In this document: piece after piece, positions 26,355-34,580 of the stretch | How positions within the stretch are numbered: the stretch's first letter is position 1 | How the letters are laid out: the number at the start of each line of letters is the position of its first letter | Assembly: GCF_900168065.1 (NCBI RefSeq) | Contig: NZ_FUZZ01000008.1 | Span: 1-64,000, forward strand | Direction of reading: 5' to 3' | DNA length: 64,000 nt | Source of the DNA: Chitinophaga ginsengisegetis | GTDB lineage: Bacteria > Bacteroidota > Bacteroidia > Chitinophagales > Chitinophagaceae | Position numbers and translations under genes: made by a program | Notes under the pieces: generated by a model | Databases searched by the model: none | What the model saw: only the letters and a program-made list of their open reading frames with translations | Told to the model about the DNA's origin: nothing

Positions 26355-27674
26355 TTACATTTTATTGATCAACTCAATGATTCCCTCGTTTTCTATGATC
26401 ATCATACCCTGCCGGTCTTCCGTAATACCTTCCTGTAACGTGTAGGTGTACCTGGGTACATTTCCTTCCAGTACAGTAGGCATAAACCGATACTGCACGT
26501 TGGGCAGGTCTGTCAGCGCTTCTCCCACTTCGATAATATGGGTGGATACGATAAACAGGCAATTGTTGTATTCGGAGAAACCTTCCGTCACGGCCAGGGT
26601 ACCGTCAAAAGCATCTTTCACATTGGTGCCCTTAAACAATTCATCGAACATCAGCAGCAGGTGTTCGCCGGTAGCTGCTGCCAGCGCAGCATCCTTCACC
26701 CTTACTACTTCCGCATAGAAATGGCTGTATCCCATGGCGATGTTGTCCGCCACATTGATGCTGGAGAAGATGCCTTCGCGTACCGAAAACACCATTTCGG
26801 AAGCGGCCACCGGGAAGCCGATATGCGCCATGTACATGCCGATACCAATAGATTTCATCCAGGTAGACTTACCTGCCATATTGGCGCCTGTGAGGAACAG
26901 GACATTACTACCCTCCATCATTTGTATGTCGTTGCCCACTGCTTTTGAAATACAGGGGTGCCGGAGACTTCGGGCATGGAACAGGTTTTCTTCTTTCGCC
27001 ACGGCTGTTGCGTAACAAAAATGCCGTTCGCGGGATACATTGCTGACTGCGATGTACACATCTGTTTCCGCAATGAACTGCAGTATGTCCTTCATGGCTT
27101 CGTTGTGCCTGTTGCGCAGCAGGAAATCATACTCGGATACCGTTCGGGTGGACATTGACTTGTAGATGTCGCTGTCCAGAATTTTGCGGATATCTTTATG
27201 GTCCATGATGGCCAACAAGGATTCTACACGGTCCTGCAAAGGATTCTTTTCGCGCTTCAGCAACTCCAGCAGTCCAAAACATTTCTTCAGTGTAACGATC
27301 GTTGCCTGCAACTGCAGCAGCGTGTTTTTGAAGCGGCCGTCTTTCGTGAGGCTGGCCAGTAGCTTTTGTAGTTGCAGATCTACCGTCACGGCCCACTGCG
27401 ATTTTCCTGCCGTATTATCAATATATTCCCGCATCAGGGAAACCTGGTCTGCCTCAAAAGGAAATGTGACACCCTTATCTTCGAAAAACTCAAAAATCGA
27501 TACCCGACGGTTGATTGCAGCGGGATCATTTAGCGGATGGGAAAACATCTCATCCATCAGTTTCTCCCCGATCCGGGTTTTTACTTTATTGAATAAAAAA
27601 TATACGGAGCCCTGGCGGAATTTCCCCATGAGATTCAGTTCTCCTACCGATTGGCGATCTATTTTAAAACTCAT
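26355..27674 (-). CDS. MutS-like ATPase without mismatch-binding domain (second of a pair)
   Basis: 439 residues with the helical lever/core (about 30-240) and the ATPase of MutS proteins: Walker A TGANMAGKST (262-271), Walker B FDELFKGTNV, and the switch STHIIEVGE. The N-terminal mismatch-recognition and connector domains of MutS and the endonuclease Smr domain of MutS2 are both absent, so this is a short MutS-relative, not the repair protein. Its start overlaps the end of the 27671-28984 paralogue by 4 bases (ATGA type), so the two are translated together and may form a heterodimer. Function unknown. Confidence 0.9.
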   Translation of the reverse strand: MSFKIDRQSVGELNLMGKFRQGSVYFLFNKVKTRIGEKLMDEMFSHPLNDPAAINRRVSIFEFFEDKGVTFPFEADQVSLMREYIDNTAGKSQWAVTVDLQLQKLLASLTKDGRFKNTLLQLQATIVTLKKCFGLLELLKREKNPLQDRVESLLAIMDHKDIRKILDSDIYKSMSTRTVSEYDFLLRNRHNEAMKDILQFIAETDVYIAVSNVSRERHFCYATAVAKEENLFHARSLRHPCISKAVGNDIQMMEGSNVLFLTGANMAGKSTWMKSIGIGMYMAHIGFPVAASEMVFSVREGIFSSINVADNIAMGYSHFYAEVVRVKDAALAAATGEHLLLMFDELFKGTNVKDAFDGTLAVTEGFSEYNNCLFIVSTHIIEVGEALTDLPNVQYRFMPTVLEGNVPRYTYTLQEGITEDRQGMMIIENEGIIELINKM

Positions 27675-28984
27675 AATTGCTTATTTAACCGTTTACCGCC
27701 TTTGTTTCCCTGTTTAAGAATGTCCAGTATCCCTTCGTTATTAATAATGATCATGCCATGCTTATCATTGGTAACGCCTTCTTCCAGGGTATACGTGTAT
27801 TCAGGTACCGCACCTTTCATCACGGTGGGAAGAAAATAAAATGCGGCGCTTTCTTTTTTCCGCAACTCGTCTGCCGCTTCGATGATATGGGAGGAGATGA
27901 TGAATTTACTGTCTTTCCGGTTGGTAAACGCATTACAAACAGCCAGTGTTCCTTCCAGCGCATCCTTCACATTTGTACCCCGGAACAATTCGTCGAACAA
28001 TACAAACAGTGATTTTCCTTCACTGAGTTCCTGCCCTATTTTCTTTACCCGCAATACTTCTGCATAGAAATGGCTGGCCCCGATGCCCAGGTTATCGGGC
28101 AGGTTGATCGTTGTATATACGCCGTCCATTACAGAAAACTCCATAGCCGCCGCGGCTACCGGAAAGCCCATGTGCGCGATATAAACGGCGGTGCTGAATG
28201 AACGCAGGAAGGTAGACTTCCCGGCCATGTTGGCGCCTGTAAGAAAAACCAGGTTACGGGAAGGCCCCATATGGAGACTGTTGGCCACCGCGTTTTTTAA
28301 AAGCGGATGGTATACACCATCCACTTTTAAAATACTGGTCCCTTTCGGGTGTACCACCGGGAATACCATGTTATGTTTCCGGGTAACCTGCGCCACGGAA
28401 ACATATACATCGATATGATAAATAAAATGCAGTAGTTGCAGCACTTTCTGTTTCTCCTTATTACGGATCAACACATCAAAAGCCGTAACAGCGGCGAATG
28501 AAATCCGGGCATTTGGTTTTTCGTTAAACACCGGAATAAAAGCCGGGTCATTCAACACCCCGATAGCCGCCAGCCGTTCTTCCTGCAGCTCTTTCACGCC
28601 TGCCATTTCCGCCGACTCCAGGTACTGTCTGAGTGTATGGAAAAGATCGATGATTGAAATAATCCCGTTCTGTACTTCCTTCTCGCTGAGCGTGATTTTT
28701 GTTCCGCCATCCGGGTTATCATCAAAAGAGATATATTTCTCTGCCTGGTCCAGCATGGCGCCATCGAAAGGAAAGGTGGCCTTCATTTTCACAAAAGCAG
28801 CGATGGTATTGATCCGTTTGATGATGGCTTCCCGGTTGTTCAGTGGTTTCCTGAACATGGTTTCCATAATGGTTTGCCCTCCACGGGTAAATGAATGATT
28901 ATAAATATCGAAAATACCGGGTGTGTCTGCCTTCGAAAACAAGCGCAGATCATCCATCGTCTGCAAATCTGTCTGCAAATACAT
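27671..28984 (-). CDS. MutS-like ATPase without mismatch-binding domain (first of a pair)
   Basis: 437 residues, same architecture as its downstream neighbour and clearly a paralogue: a core of about 240 residues, Walker A TGANMAGKST (249-258), Walker B FVLFDELFRGTNV (D331, E332), and SSHIIEAADEL. Members of the short MutS group occur in tandem pairs in Bacteroidota. It lies 34 bases behind the GldF-GldG fusion gene. Location inside an exporter/SusCD operon, rather than with DNA-repair genes, is odd. The two ATPases share roughly the same motifs but have clearly diverged, which fits a heterodimer with two different active sites. Confidence 0.9.
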   Translation of the reverse strand: MYLQTDLQTMDDLRLFSKADTPGIFDIYNHSFTRGGQTIMETMFRKPLNNREAIIKRINTIAAFVKMKATFPFDGAMLDQAEKYISFDDNPDGGTKITLSEKEVQNGIISIIDLFHTLRQYLESAEMAGVKELQEERLAAIGVLNDPAFIPVFNEKPNARISFAAVTAFDVLIRNKEKQKVLQLLHFIYHIDVYVSVAQVTRKHNMVFPVVHPKGTSILKVDGVYHPLLKNAVANSLHMGPSRNLVFLTGANMAGKSTFLRSFSTAVYIAHMGFPVAAAAMEFSVMDGVYTTINLPDNLGIGASHFYAEVLRVKKIGQELSEGKSLFVLFDELFRGTNVKDALEGTLAVCNAFTNRKDSKFIISSHIIEAADELRKKESAAFYFLPTVMKGAVPEYTYTLEEGVTNDKHGMIIINNEGILDILKQGNKGGKRLNKQL

Positions 28985-29018
28985 AATTATACTTTTTATG
29001 AAACAATGAAAGTGCCTG

Positions 29019-31349
29019 CTATTTGCGTTTTCTTCTTATCAGTATCACTATACCGGCAGCCAGAATAAGGGCAGGTATAACATATTGAAGCACCATCTTC
29101 AATGTTTTGGCCGGGGCCTTTTTGATCGTCAGCCATATATCTGTAGGCACCGGGAAATTGTGATAAACCGGGAACCTGTTATCCACTGTGTAGCTGTAGA
29201 ACGCATTGCCATAATCCTTTCCGTCTCCTTTAGCAACAGACATCATGTCTGCATCGCTGGAAATAATGATCTTCTGCAGTTTGTTGCCGATTTTGCGGGT
29301 AAGCTGCAGGCCCACCGGGTAGGGCGCTTCCCTTCTGTAGTCCCCTTCGGCGCTATTGAATATAGGCGCTGCGGAGTCCACAACCAATGTGCCTCTTTCT
29401 ACCCAGGTATTTGCATTGTTAGCTATTGTGGTAATCTGTTCTACTTTAAAACCGGTGGTATCAGAATAGCTTAATAGGCTGGCGCCAATGATACTGGTAG
29501 AGCAGCTATTGCCGATACCGTTTTTGACGTAGAAAAACGGTTGCTCGTCCGCCATGTCCATGCCTTTCTTAGCAATCAATCCGGCAAACTTGTGCGGCAT
29601 ATCCTGCGGGTTCGGCTTTACAAGGGTGCCTTCGTCTGAATTTACCCCCACATGATTCAGAATCGGGTTCATGATAAACTGCTTGCCTGGTTCGGAATAG
29701 AACATGGCATTTCCTCCTCTGTCGATGTACTGTTTAACGCTATCGATAATAGCCTTATCCAATACTGATTTTGGATCGGATATTACCAGTACGTCTTCAG
29801 GCGTAAACTTACCGGCACCCACACCCACGGCCGGGATAGTATCGAAATTCAATCCCATATTAATCAGCGCGTTCCTGGACGATTTATTCATGGCGTGGTT
29901 CCCATATTCCCGTTCGCCGAACTTAAGGGGTGAACGCTCATAGTGCCCTGTCAAAAATTTAAACGTTGGCGTTGTATCATTCATTAAACGCAACAGGCTG
30001 CCGGAAACATGCCTTTCGTTCGGAAAAACCTCCGGGTCCGAGTAGGTTCTCAGGAACGTTTTTTTGCCTTTATACTCCACCTGCATCAATAAGCCTTTCG
30101 GTTCCGACTCCAGGTTGATGATACTCCTGATTTCTGCGGGTGTTTTATAGATAGAGAGGTCGGTTTTATTCATTTCCGCGTATTTCTCCGCTATTTCCGG
30201 CAGCGTTTTGCCCGGGTAGGTCAGATATATCGAGCTGTCGCCATCGTTCACATCGTAATAGTACACATACTCAAACTCCATATTATTATAGAAGCGACGA
30301 TACCTGGCCCAGAAGTTCCACAGATAGGCATTGCGCGCGGTAGGTACACCATTGATCAGGTTATACCCAAACAGGTTTGTATACAGTGTTACTTTCAGCG
30401 GCGATCCGTCCAGCTGCTTCAATACCCCCTGGGTATTTTCATGCAGTGTATTTATTTTGCCTCTTGTCACATCCCAGTAGCCGATCAGCCCGTGTATCGA
30501 GGTAACAACGAGTACCACCACCGCTATCGCGAATGCCAGCAGGTATCTGCCCGCAGACACACGCCATGACTTCGACTCGGTAATGGATTTCGTTTTGATG
30601 ATGGTGAAGATGATAAAAAGGGAAATAATACTGACGAAGTAAACAAGGTCCTTTGTGGTAATCAGGCCAGCCAGAAAGCTCTCTACCCTTCCCGAGCTGG
30701 AAAGAAACCAGGTGACATCCCGCACATAATCCGTTCCCTGGAACATCATGGATAAAGTGCCGAACAGCATCAGGACCACAAATGTGCCGATCCCGGCAAC
30801 AATCGGGTACGAAGTTAAGCTGGAGATAAACATCCCTACTGCTACATACATGGCGGCCAGTAAAAAGAAGCCCAGCACCATCGACATAATATGCAGGAAC
30901 TCTACATTCTTAATAGAAAAGGTCAATATGCTCACCTCCACCGCAAAAATCAGGATCATCAGGCATACAAAACCGTACACACCCAGGAACTTACCCAGGA
31001 TGATCTGGCGTGTTTTTACGGGCGATGAATGAAGCAACTTAATGGTTCCTCCGGCATATTCACGGTTAATGACGCCCATGGTCAACAGCGGAATGTACAA
31101 AAAGAAGATCATCAGCACCGTATCGATCCCCTTGCCAATCACCATTCTGGTCAGCGGCGTATTGAGAAACCCCCTGAAAGCATCGCCCTGCAACTCCAGA
31201 AAGGCGTCCTGCTGCACTGCAGTATCCGACAGATTTCCAATAATAATACCTGCACTGGACATCAGGAATAAAATCAATACAAACCATGCGATCGGCGAAA
31301 AGAAAAAGTATCGCAATTCCGCCCGCGCTATATTAAAAACTACTTTCAT
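29019..31349 (-). CDS. fused GldF-GldG-type ABC permease and auxiliary protein
   Basis: 776 residues from the ATG at 31349, chosen because it overlaps the ATPase stop (TAATG), while the longer frame would read back through the ATPase gene. Residues about 1-240 are a GldF-like ABC-2 permease with six helices (FFFSPIAWFVLILF at the start). A single helix near 275-295 leads to a periplasmic GldG-like part (about 300-740: NTQGVLKQLDGSPLKVTLYTN, DVLVISDPKSVLDKAIIDSVKQYI), and the last helix (about 750-770) ends in RRKRK. GldA/F/G are needed for Bacteroidota gliding, but this paralogue fusion sits in a SusCD-type operon and probably serves another transport task. Confidence 0.88.
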   Translation of the reverse strand: MKVVFNIARAELRYFFFSPIAWFVLILFLMSSAGIIIGNLSDTAVQQDAFLELQGDAFRGFLNTPLTRMVIGKGIDTVLMIFFLYIPLLTMGVINREYAGGTIKLLHSSPVKTRQIILGKFLGVYGFVCLMILIFAVEVSILTFSIKNVEFLHIMSMVLGFFLLAAMYVAVGMFISSLTSYPIVAGIGTFVVLMLFGTLSMMFQGTDYVRDVTWFLSSSGRVESFLAGLITTKDLVYFVSIISLFIIFTIIKTKSITESKSWRVSAGRYLLAFAIAVVVLVVTSIHGLIGYWDVTRGKINTLHENTQGVLKQLDGSPLKVTLYTNLFGYNLINGVPTARNAYLWNFWARYRRFYNNMEFEYVYYYDVNDGDSSIYLTYPGKTLPEIAEKYAEMNKTDLSIYKTPAEIRSIINLESEPKGLLMQVEYKGKKTFLRTYSDPEVFPNERHVSGSLLRLMNDTTPTFKFLTGHYERSPLKFGEREYGNHAMNKSSRNALINMGLNFDTIPAVGVGAGKFTPEDVLVISDPKSVLDKAIIDSVKQYIDRGGNAMFYSEPGKQFIMNPILNHVGVNSDEGTLVKPNPQDMPHKFAGLIAKKGMDMADEQPFFYVKNGIGNSCSTSIIGASLLSYSDTTGFKVEQITTIANNANTWVERGTLVVDSAAPIFNSAEGDYRREAPYPVGLQLTRKIGNKLQKIIISSDADMMSVAKGDGKDYGNAFYSYTVDNRFPVYHNFPVPTDIWLTIKKAPAKTLKMVLQYVIPALILAAGIVILIRRKRK

Positions 31350-32284
31350 TAGTGTAAGATTGAAGAAGAATTTGATGATAATTGTTTGAATACATCGTCC
31401 ATACCGGAAGATTCTGTGTGAATAGCAGTAAGCCGCCAGTTTTTCTCTGCGCTCTTCTTCACAATTCTTTCCGCCAGATCGTCGTTTGGTTGGAACCAGA
31501 TCCGGCATTTGTTATCCGGCAGCAACTCTACTTTCTGTACATCTTCTATCGCCATCAATTCTTCCGGTGCAGGCATATGGAGCATTCTGGCCACCATGGT
31601 ATTGGGCTGGAGGATGTTATTGAAAGCATCGAGGGTATCAGAAAACACCACCTGCCCGGCTTCGATCATGATGATCTCTTTGGCTAACAGGTTAATTTCG
31701 GACAATACATGCGACGACAACAATACCGCACGGTCCTTTGCAATTTCTTTTATCAGTTTCCTGGCTTCAATGATCTGGTTGGGATCGAGACCATTGGTAG
31801 GTTCATCGAGAATTACCACTTTCGGTTTATTGATGATAGATTGCGCAATCCCCACCCGCTGGCGATAGCCGCCCGACAGGTTTTTTATGAGGCGCGACCT
31901 CATCTGCGTAATGGATGTTTTTTCCAGTACTTCCTCCACAGCGCCTTTAATCAGGCGCTTATCCATCAACCTTAGCTGCGCGGAATACTCCAGGTATTCC
32001 TGCACGGTAAAGTCCATATACAGGGGCGCCTGCTGCGGTAAAAAGCCGATCTGTTTTTTATATTCAATAGGATCGTCTTTGATGTTCAATCCATTGATAG
32101 AAACATTTCCTTCCGTTTGCAGCAGGGTGCCGCAAATGATATTCATGGTGGTAGACTTGCCGGCCCCGTTGGAGCCCAGCAATCCTATCACACCGGTATC
32201 ATTGATCTCAAAATTTATTTCGCGTATGGCCCAGGAACTGGCATACTTATGCGACAGGTTCTCCACCTTTAATATAGGCTGCAT
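31349..32284 (-). CDS. ABC transporter ATPase, GldA-like
   Basis: 311 residues: one ABC domain with Walker A GSNGAGKST (37-45), the signature LSGGYRQR (136-143), Walker B VVILDEPTNGLDP (about 156-168), and the H-loop SSH. A 70-residue C-terminal extension is typical of the GldA/ABC-2 group. It powers the fused permease encoded next, with which it shares one base (TAATG), so translation is coupled. Cytoplasmic side of the inner membrane. The upstream neighbour is the lipoprotein at 32314, 29 bases away. Confidence 0.93.
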   Translation of the reverse strand: MQPILKVENLSHKYASSWAIREINFEINDTGVIGLLGSNGAGKSTTMNIICGTLLQTEGNVSINGLNIKDDPIEYKKQIGFLPQQAPLYMDFTVQEYLEYSAQLRLMDKRLIKGAVEEVLEKTSITQMRSRLIKNLSGGYRQRVGIAQSIINKPKVVILDEPTNGLDPNQIIEARKLIKEIAKDRAVLLSSHVLSEINLLAKEIIMIEAGQVVFSDTLDAFNNILQPNTMVARMLHMPAPEELMAIEDVQKVELLPDNKCRIWFQPNDDLAERIVKKSAEKNWRLTAIHTESSGMDDVFKQLSSNSSSILH

Positions 32285-32313
32285 ATAGTGTTGCTTATGA
32301 TTTAAAAATTGGA

Positions 32314-33081
32314 TTAGTAATGACCAATGCTGGTTGTCCTGGCAGAAAAAACGCCCTCGGAGGTCCAGGTGCCGGTGACCACCATGGTACGTGCCTTAAA
32401 CAACCATGAGGTATTCAGCATAGTAGAACCCGGATAAATATTTACTTCAGATAGGGTATCCAGCGGAACACCTGTTGCATGATCTCTTACTTCGAAACGG
32501 AAGTTTATGACTGATGCGTTAACAGGAACCTTTATAAAACCGGTCAGTTGTTCATATGGGAGATTAGTGACCATGGTTCCCGGTACCGGTTCCAGCTGCC
32601 GCACATCGATCGGCCTGTTACCAAAGAGATTAATAATCCGAAGGTTGGCCACGCTGTCATTCAGGCTACGGGAAGGAAGTTGCTCCTTTACGGTTTTTTG
32701 TTTAACGTCCGTTGGGCTGCCGTATACAAAATGCGTAAAAATTCCACCGGGTTCCAGTTTCAGGCTGGTTTTCAGGAAGGCTTTACTGGGTTGAAGCGTA
32801 TCGTAGTTTCTGAACAGCGTAAGCGGTTGGTCCATTTTATCGGTGCCATAGTCAAAAGAACTGCCATTGCTGATATAAGCCAGCCTGTTGTAGAATCTGG
32901 GTTGTGAATTTCCAAAATAGGCAGACAGGAAGGAGGTAGTGTCGTTAATGCCATTCACAATCGTCAAAGACGCCGGAAATATCTCTTCCGGAACTTGCTT
33001 CTTACAGGAAATACCGAATATCAGCAAACCTCCGGCTAGCACGATCGCTTTGAAACTTTTTTTATAGCTGAATTGAAACAT
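32314..33081 (-). CDS. lipoprotein of the SusCD operon (DUF4397-like)
   Basis: 255 residues with a lipoprotein signal (hydrophobic stretch 12-24, lipobox GISC, then KKQVPEE). The rest is beta-rich and looks like the DUF4397 type of paired Ig-like domains (LTIVNGINDTTSFLSAYF, LRIINLFGNRPIDVRQL). It follows susD by 31 bases and precedes the ABC ATPase by 29. Such lipoproteins in this position often bind the ligand outside the cell; that is inference here. Confidence 0.8.
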   Translation of the reverse strand: MFQFSYKKSFKAIVLAGGLLIFGISCKKQVPEEIFPASLTIVNGINDTTSFLSAYFGNSQPRFYNRLAYISNGSSFDYGTDKMDQPLTLFRNYDTLQPSKAFLKTSLKLEPGGIFTHFVYGSPTDVKQKTVKEQLPSRSLNDSVANLRIINLFGNRPIDVRQLEPVPGTMVTNLPYEQLTGFIKVPVNASVINFRFEVRDHATGVPLDTLSEVNIYPGSTMLNTSWLFKARTMVVTGTWTSEGVFSARTTSIGHY

Positions 33082-33112
33082 CTTTCTTGATTTATATGGT
33101 GATCACTGTTTA

Positions 33113-34570
33113 CTAGTAGCCGATATTCTGGGAGAGCTGGTTGGCCCGGAGTATTTCGTCCGGAGGAATGGGGTATAGCAACTCGTGCTGACTCCACGGC
33201 TGTTTGTAACCTATCTGCGAAAGCACCTCCGTAGCCTTGTTCGTTCTTTTCAGGTCCAGCCAGCGATGTCCCCATTCTGCAAATAACTCTATACGTCTTT
33301 CCTGGGCAATGGCATCCGTTACCTGCTGATTTGTTAAAGCATAAGACAAACCGTTCAATCCGGCACGTTCCCTGATGGCGTTCAGGTCATCGATCACAGC
33401 ATTTTTATTGGCCGCGCTTCGTAACATATTCGCTTCTGCCCTTATCAGGTATAATTCCGCGAGCCGCATCACTACATAATATTCGGTTCGCTGCCCTCCA
33501 AATACGAAGTTGTTGGAATTGATCTTGTACTTGTTCGGAGAAAAACCGGCAGGTGTAAATGGACCGCCGGCGATAGGTCTCGTCCATGCCGTTTTCCTGT
33601 TATCGCCCGCTTCGAAAGCATTCAGTAGCACCGGCGTGAGGTACCGGGCTGTCATGGAGTATCCTTCAGGCGTGGCATTGCCCCGCGGATTCACCGTGTT
33701 GCTCTGCTTCAACTGGAAAATAACTTCCCGGCTGGATGTGCTGAACACGTTATCCAGGCTTTCCAGTTTAAACAAATCTGTCTGACTGATCACATCGTTC
33801 GCCTGCTGCCAGGCTTTTTCATAATTTTTGGTAAACAGGTACACCCTTGCCAGCATGGCCTTCACATACCATTTATTGATCCGGATACGCTCGGTGTTAT
33901 TGCCATCGTAGTTTTCGGAAAGATACCCCAACGCTTCTTCCAGGTCGTTGATGATTTGCTGGTATACAGCGTCAGGGCTGGCGGAAGGGAGATACTGTGT
34001 ATTGTTATAATCGATGGATAAAGCGAGGGGAATTTTTTCGAACAGGTTTACCAGGTAAAAATATCCCATGGCCCTTACTGCCAGTGCTTCACCCAGTACC
34101 CGTTTCCTGTAAGCCTGCGTAAACTCTTTTGACGTAGCCCCTTTTACGCCTTCTATCAGTGCATTGGCATTGAAAATCCCTTTATAGGCGGAATTCCATA
34201 ATTTCTGGGAATAGCCCAGATTCAGCAATGTAATCCTGGCGGTTGTTTCCACATAGTAATCGTAGCCCCCATCGAGCGCGGGGTGATATAATTCATCCGC
34301 CGAATGCCCCGCCGCCAGTGTAATTCCTCCGGCACTATATAAATCGTTGCCCAGCTGTCCATACGAACTAACTTCCTTTGCTCCTCCGCTGATCAGATAA
34401 GAATACAAACCATTGAGCGCAACGGCTGCCTGATCGTCGCTCTGGAAAACCTGGTTGGTCGTAATCGAATTTACCGGGTCTTTTATATCCAGCATTTTAT
34501 TGCAACCCGTTACCAGCAGGCCTAACAATAAAACACCAGTTGCGATTATATTGAAAACAATTCTTTTCAT
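33113..34570 (-). CDS. susD-like: SusD/RagB-family outer-membrane lipoprotein
   Basis: 485 residues with a lipoprotein signal (residues 1-22, lipobox ...LVTGC, then NKMLDI). The alpha-helical SusD fold is indicated by TPR-like segments and the usual landmarks: VALNGLYSYL, KRVLGEALAVRAMGYFYLVNLFEKIPLAL, AMLARVYLFTKNYEKAW, and the C-terminal RLAELYLIRAEA ... RERAGLNGL ... QERRIELFAEWGHRWLDLKR. SusD caps the barrel formed by its SusC partner and captures a glycan or peptide. Encoded 10 bases after susC, so co-transcribed. Confidence 0.95.
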   Translation of the reverse strand: MKRIVFNIIATGVLLLGLLVTGCNKMLDIKDPVNSITTNQVFQSDDQAAVALNGLYSYLISGGAKEVSSYGQLGNDLYSAGGITLAAGHSADELYHPALDGGYDYYVETTARITLLNLGYSQKLWNSAYKGIFNANALIEGVKGATSKEFTQAYRKRVLGEALAVRAMGYFYLVNLFEKIPLALSIDYNNTQYLPSASPDAVYQQIINDLEEALGYLSENYDGNNTERIRINKWYVKAMLARVYLFTKNYEKAWQQANDVISQTDLFKLESLDNVFSTSSREVIFQLKQSNTVNPRGNATPEGYSMTARYLTPVLLNAFEAGDNRKTAWTRPIAGGPFTPAGFSPNKYKINSNNFVFGGQRTEYYVVMRLAELYLIRAEANMLRSAANKNAVIDDLNAIRERAGLNGLSYALTNQQVTDAIAQERRIELFAEWGHRWLDLKRTNKATEVLSQIGYKQPWSQHELLYPIPPDEILRANQLSQNIGY

Positions 34571-34580
34571 ACGATTGATT

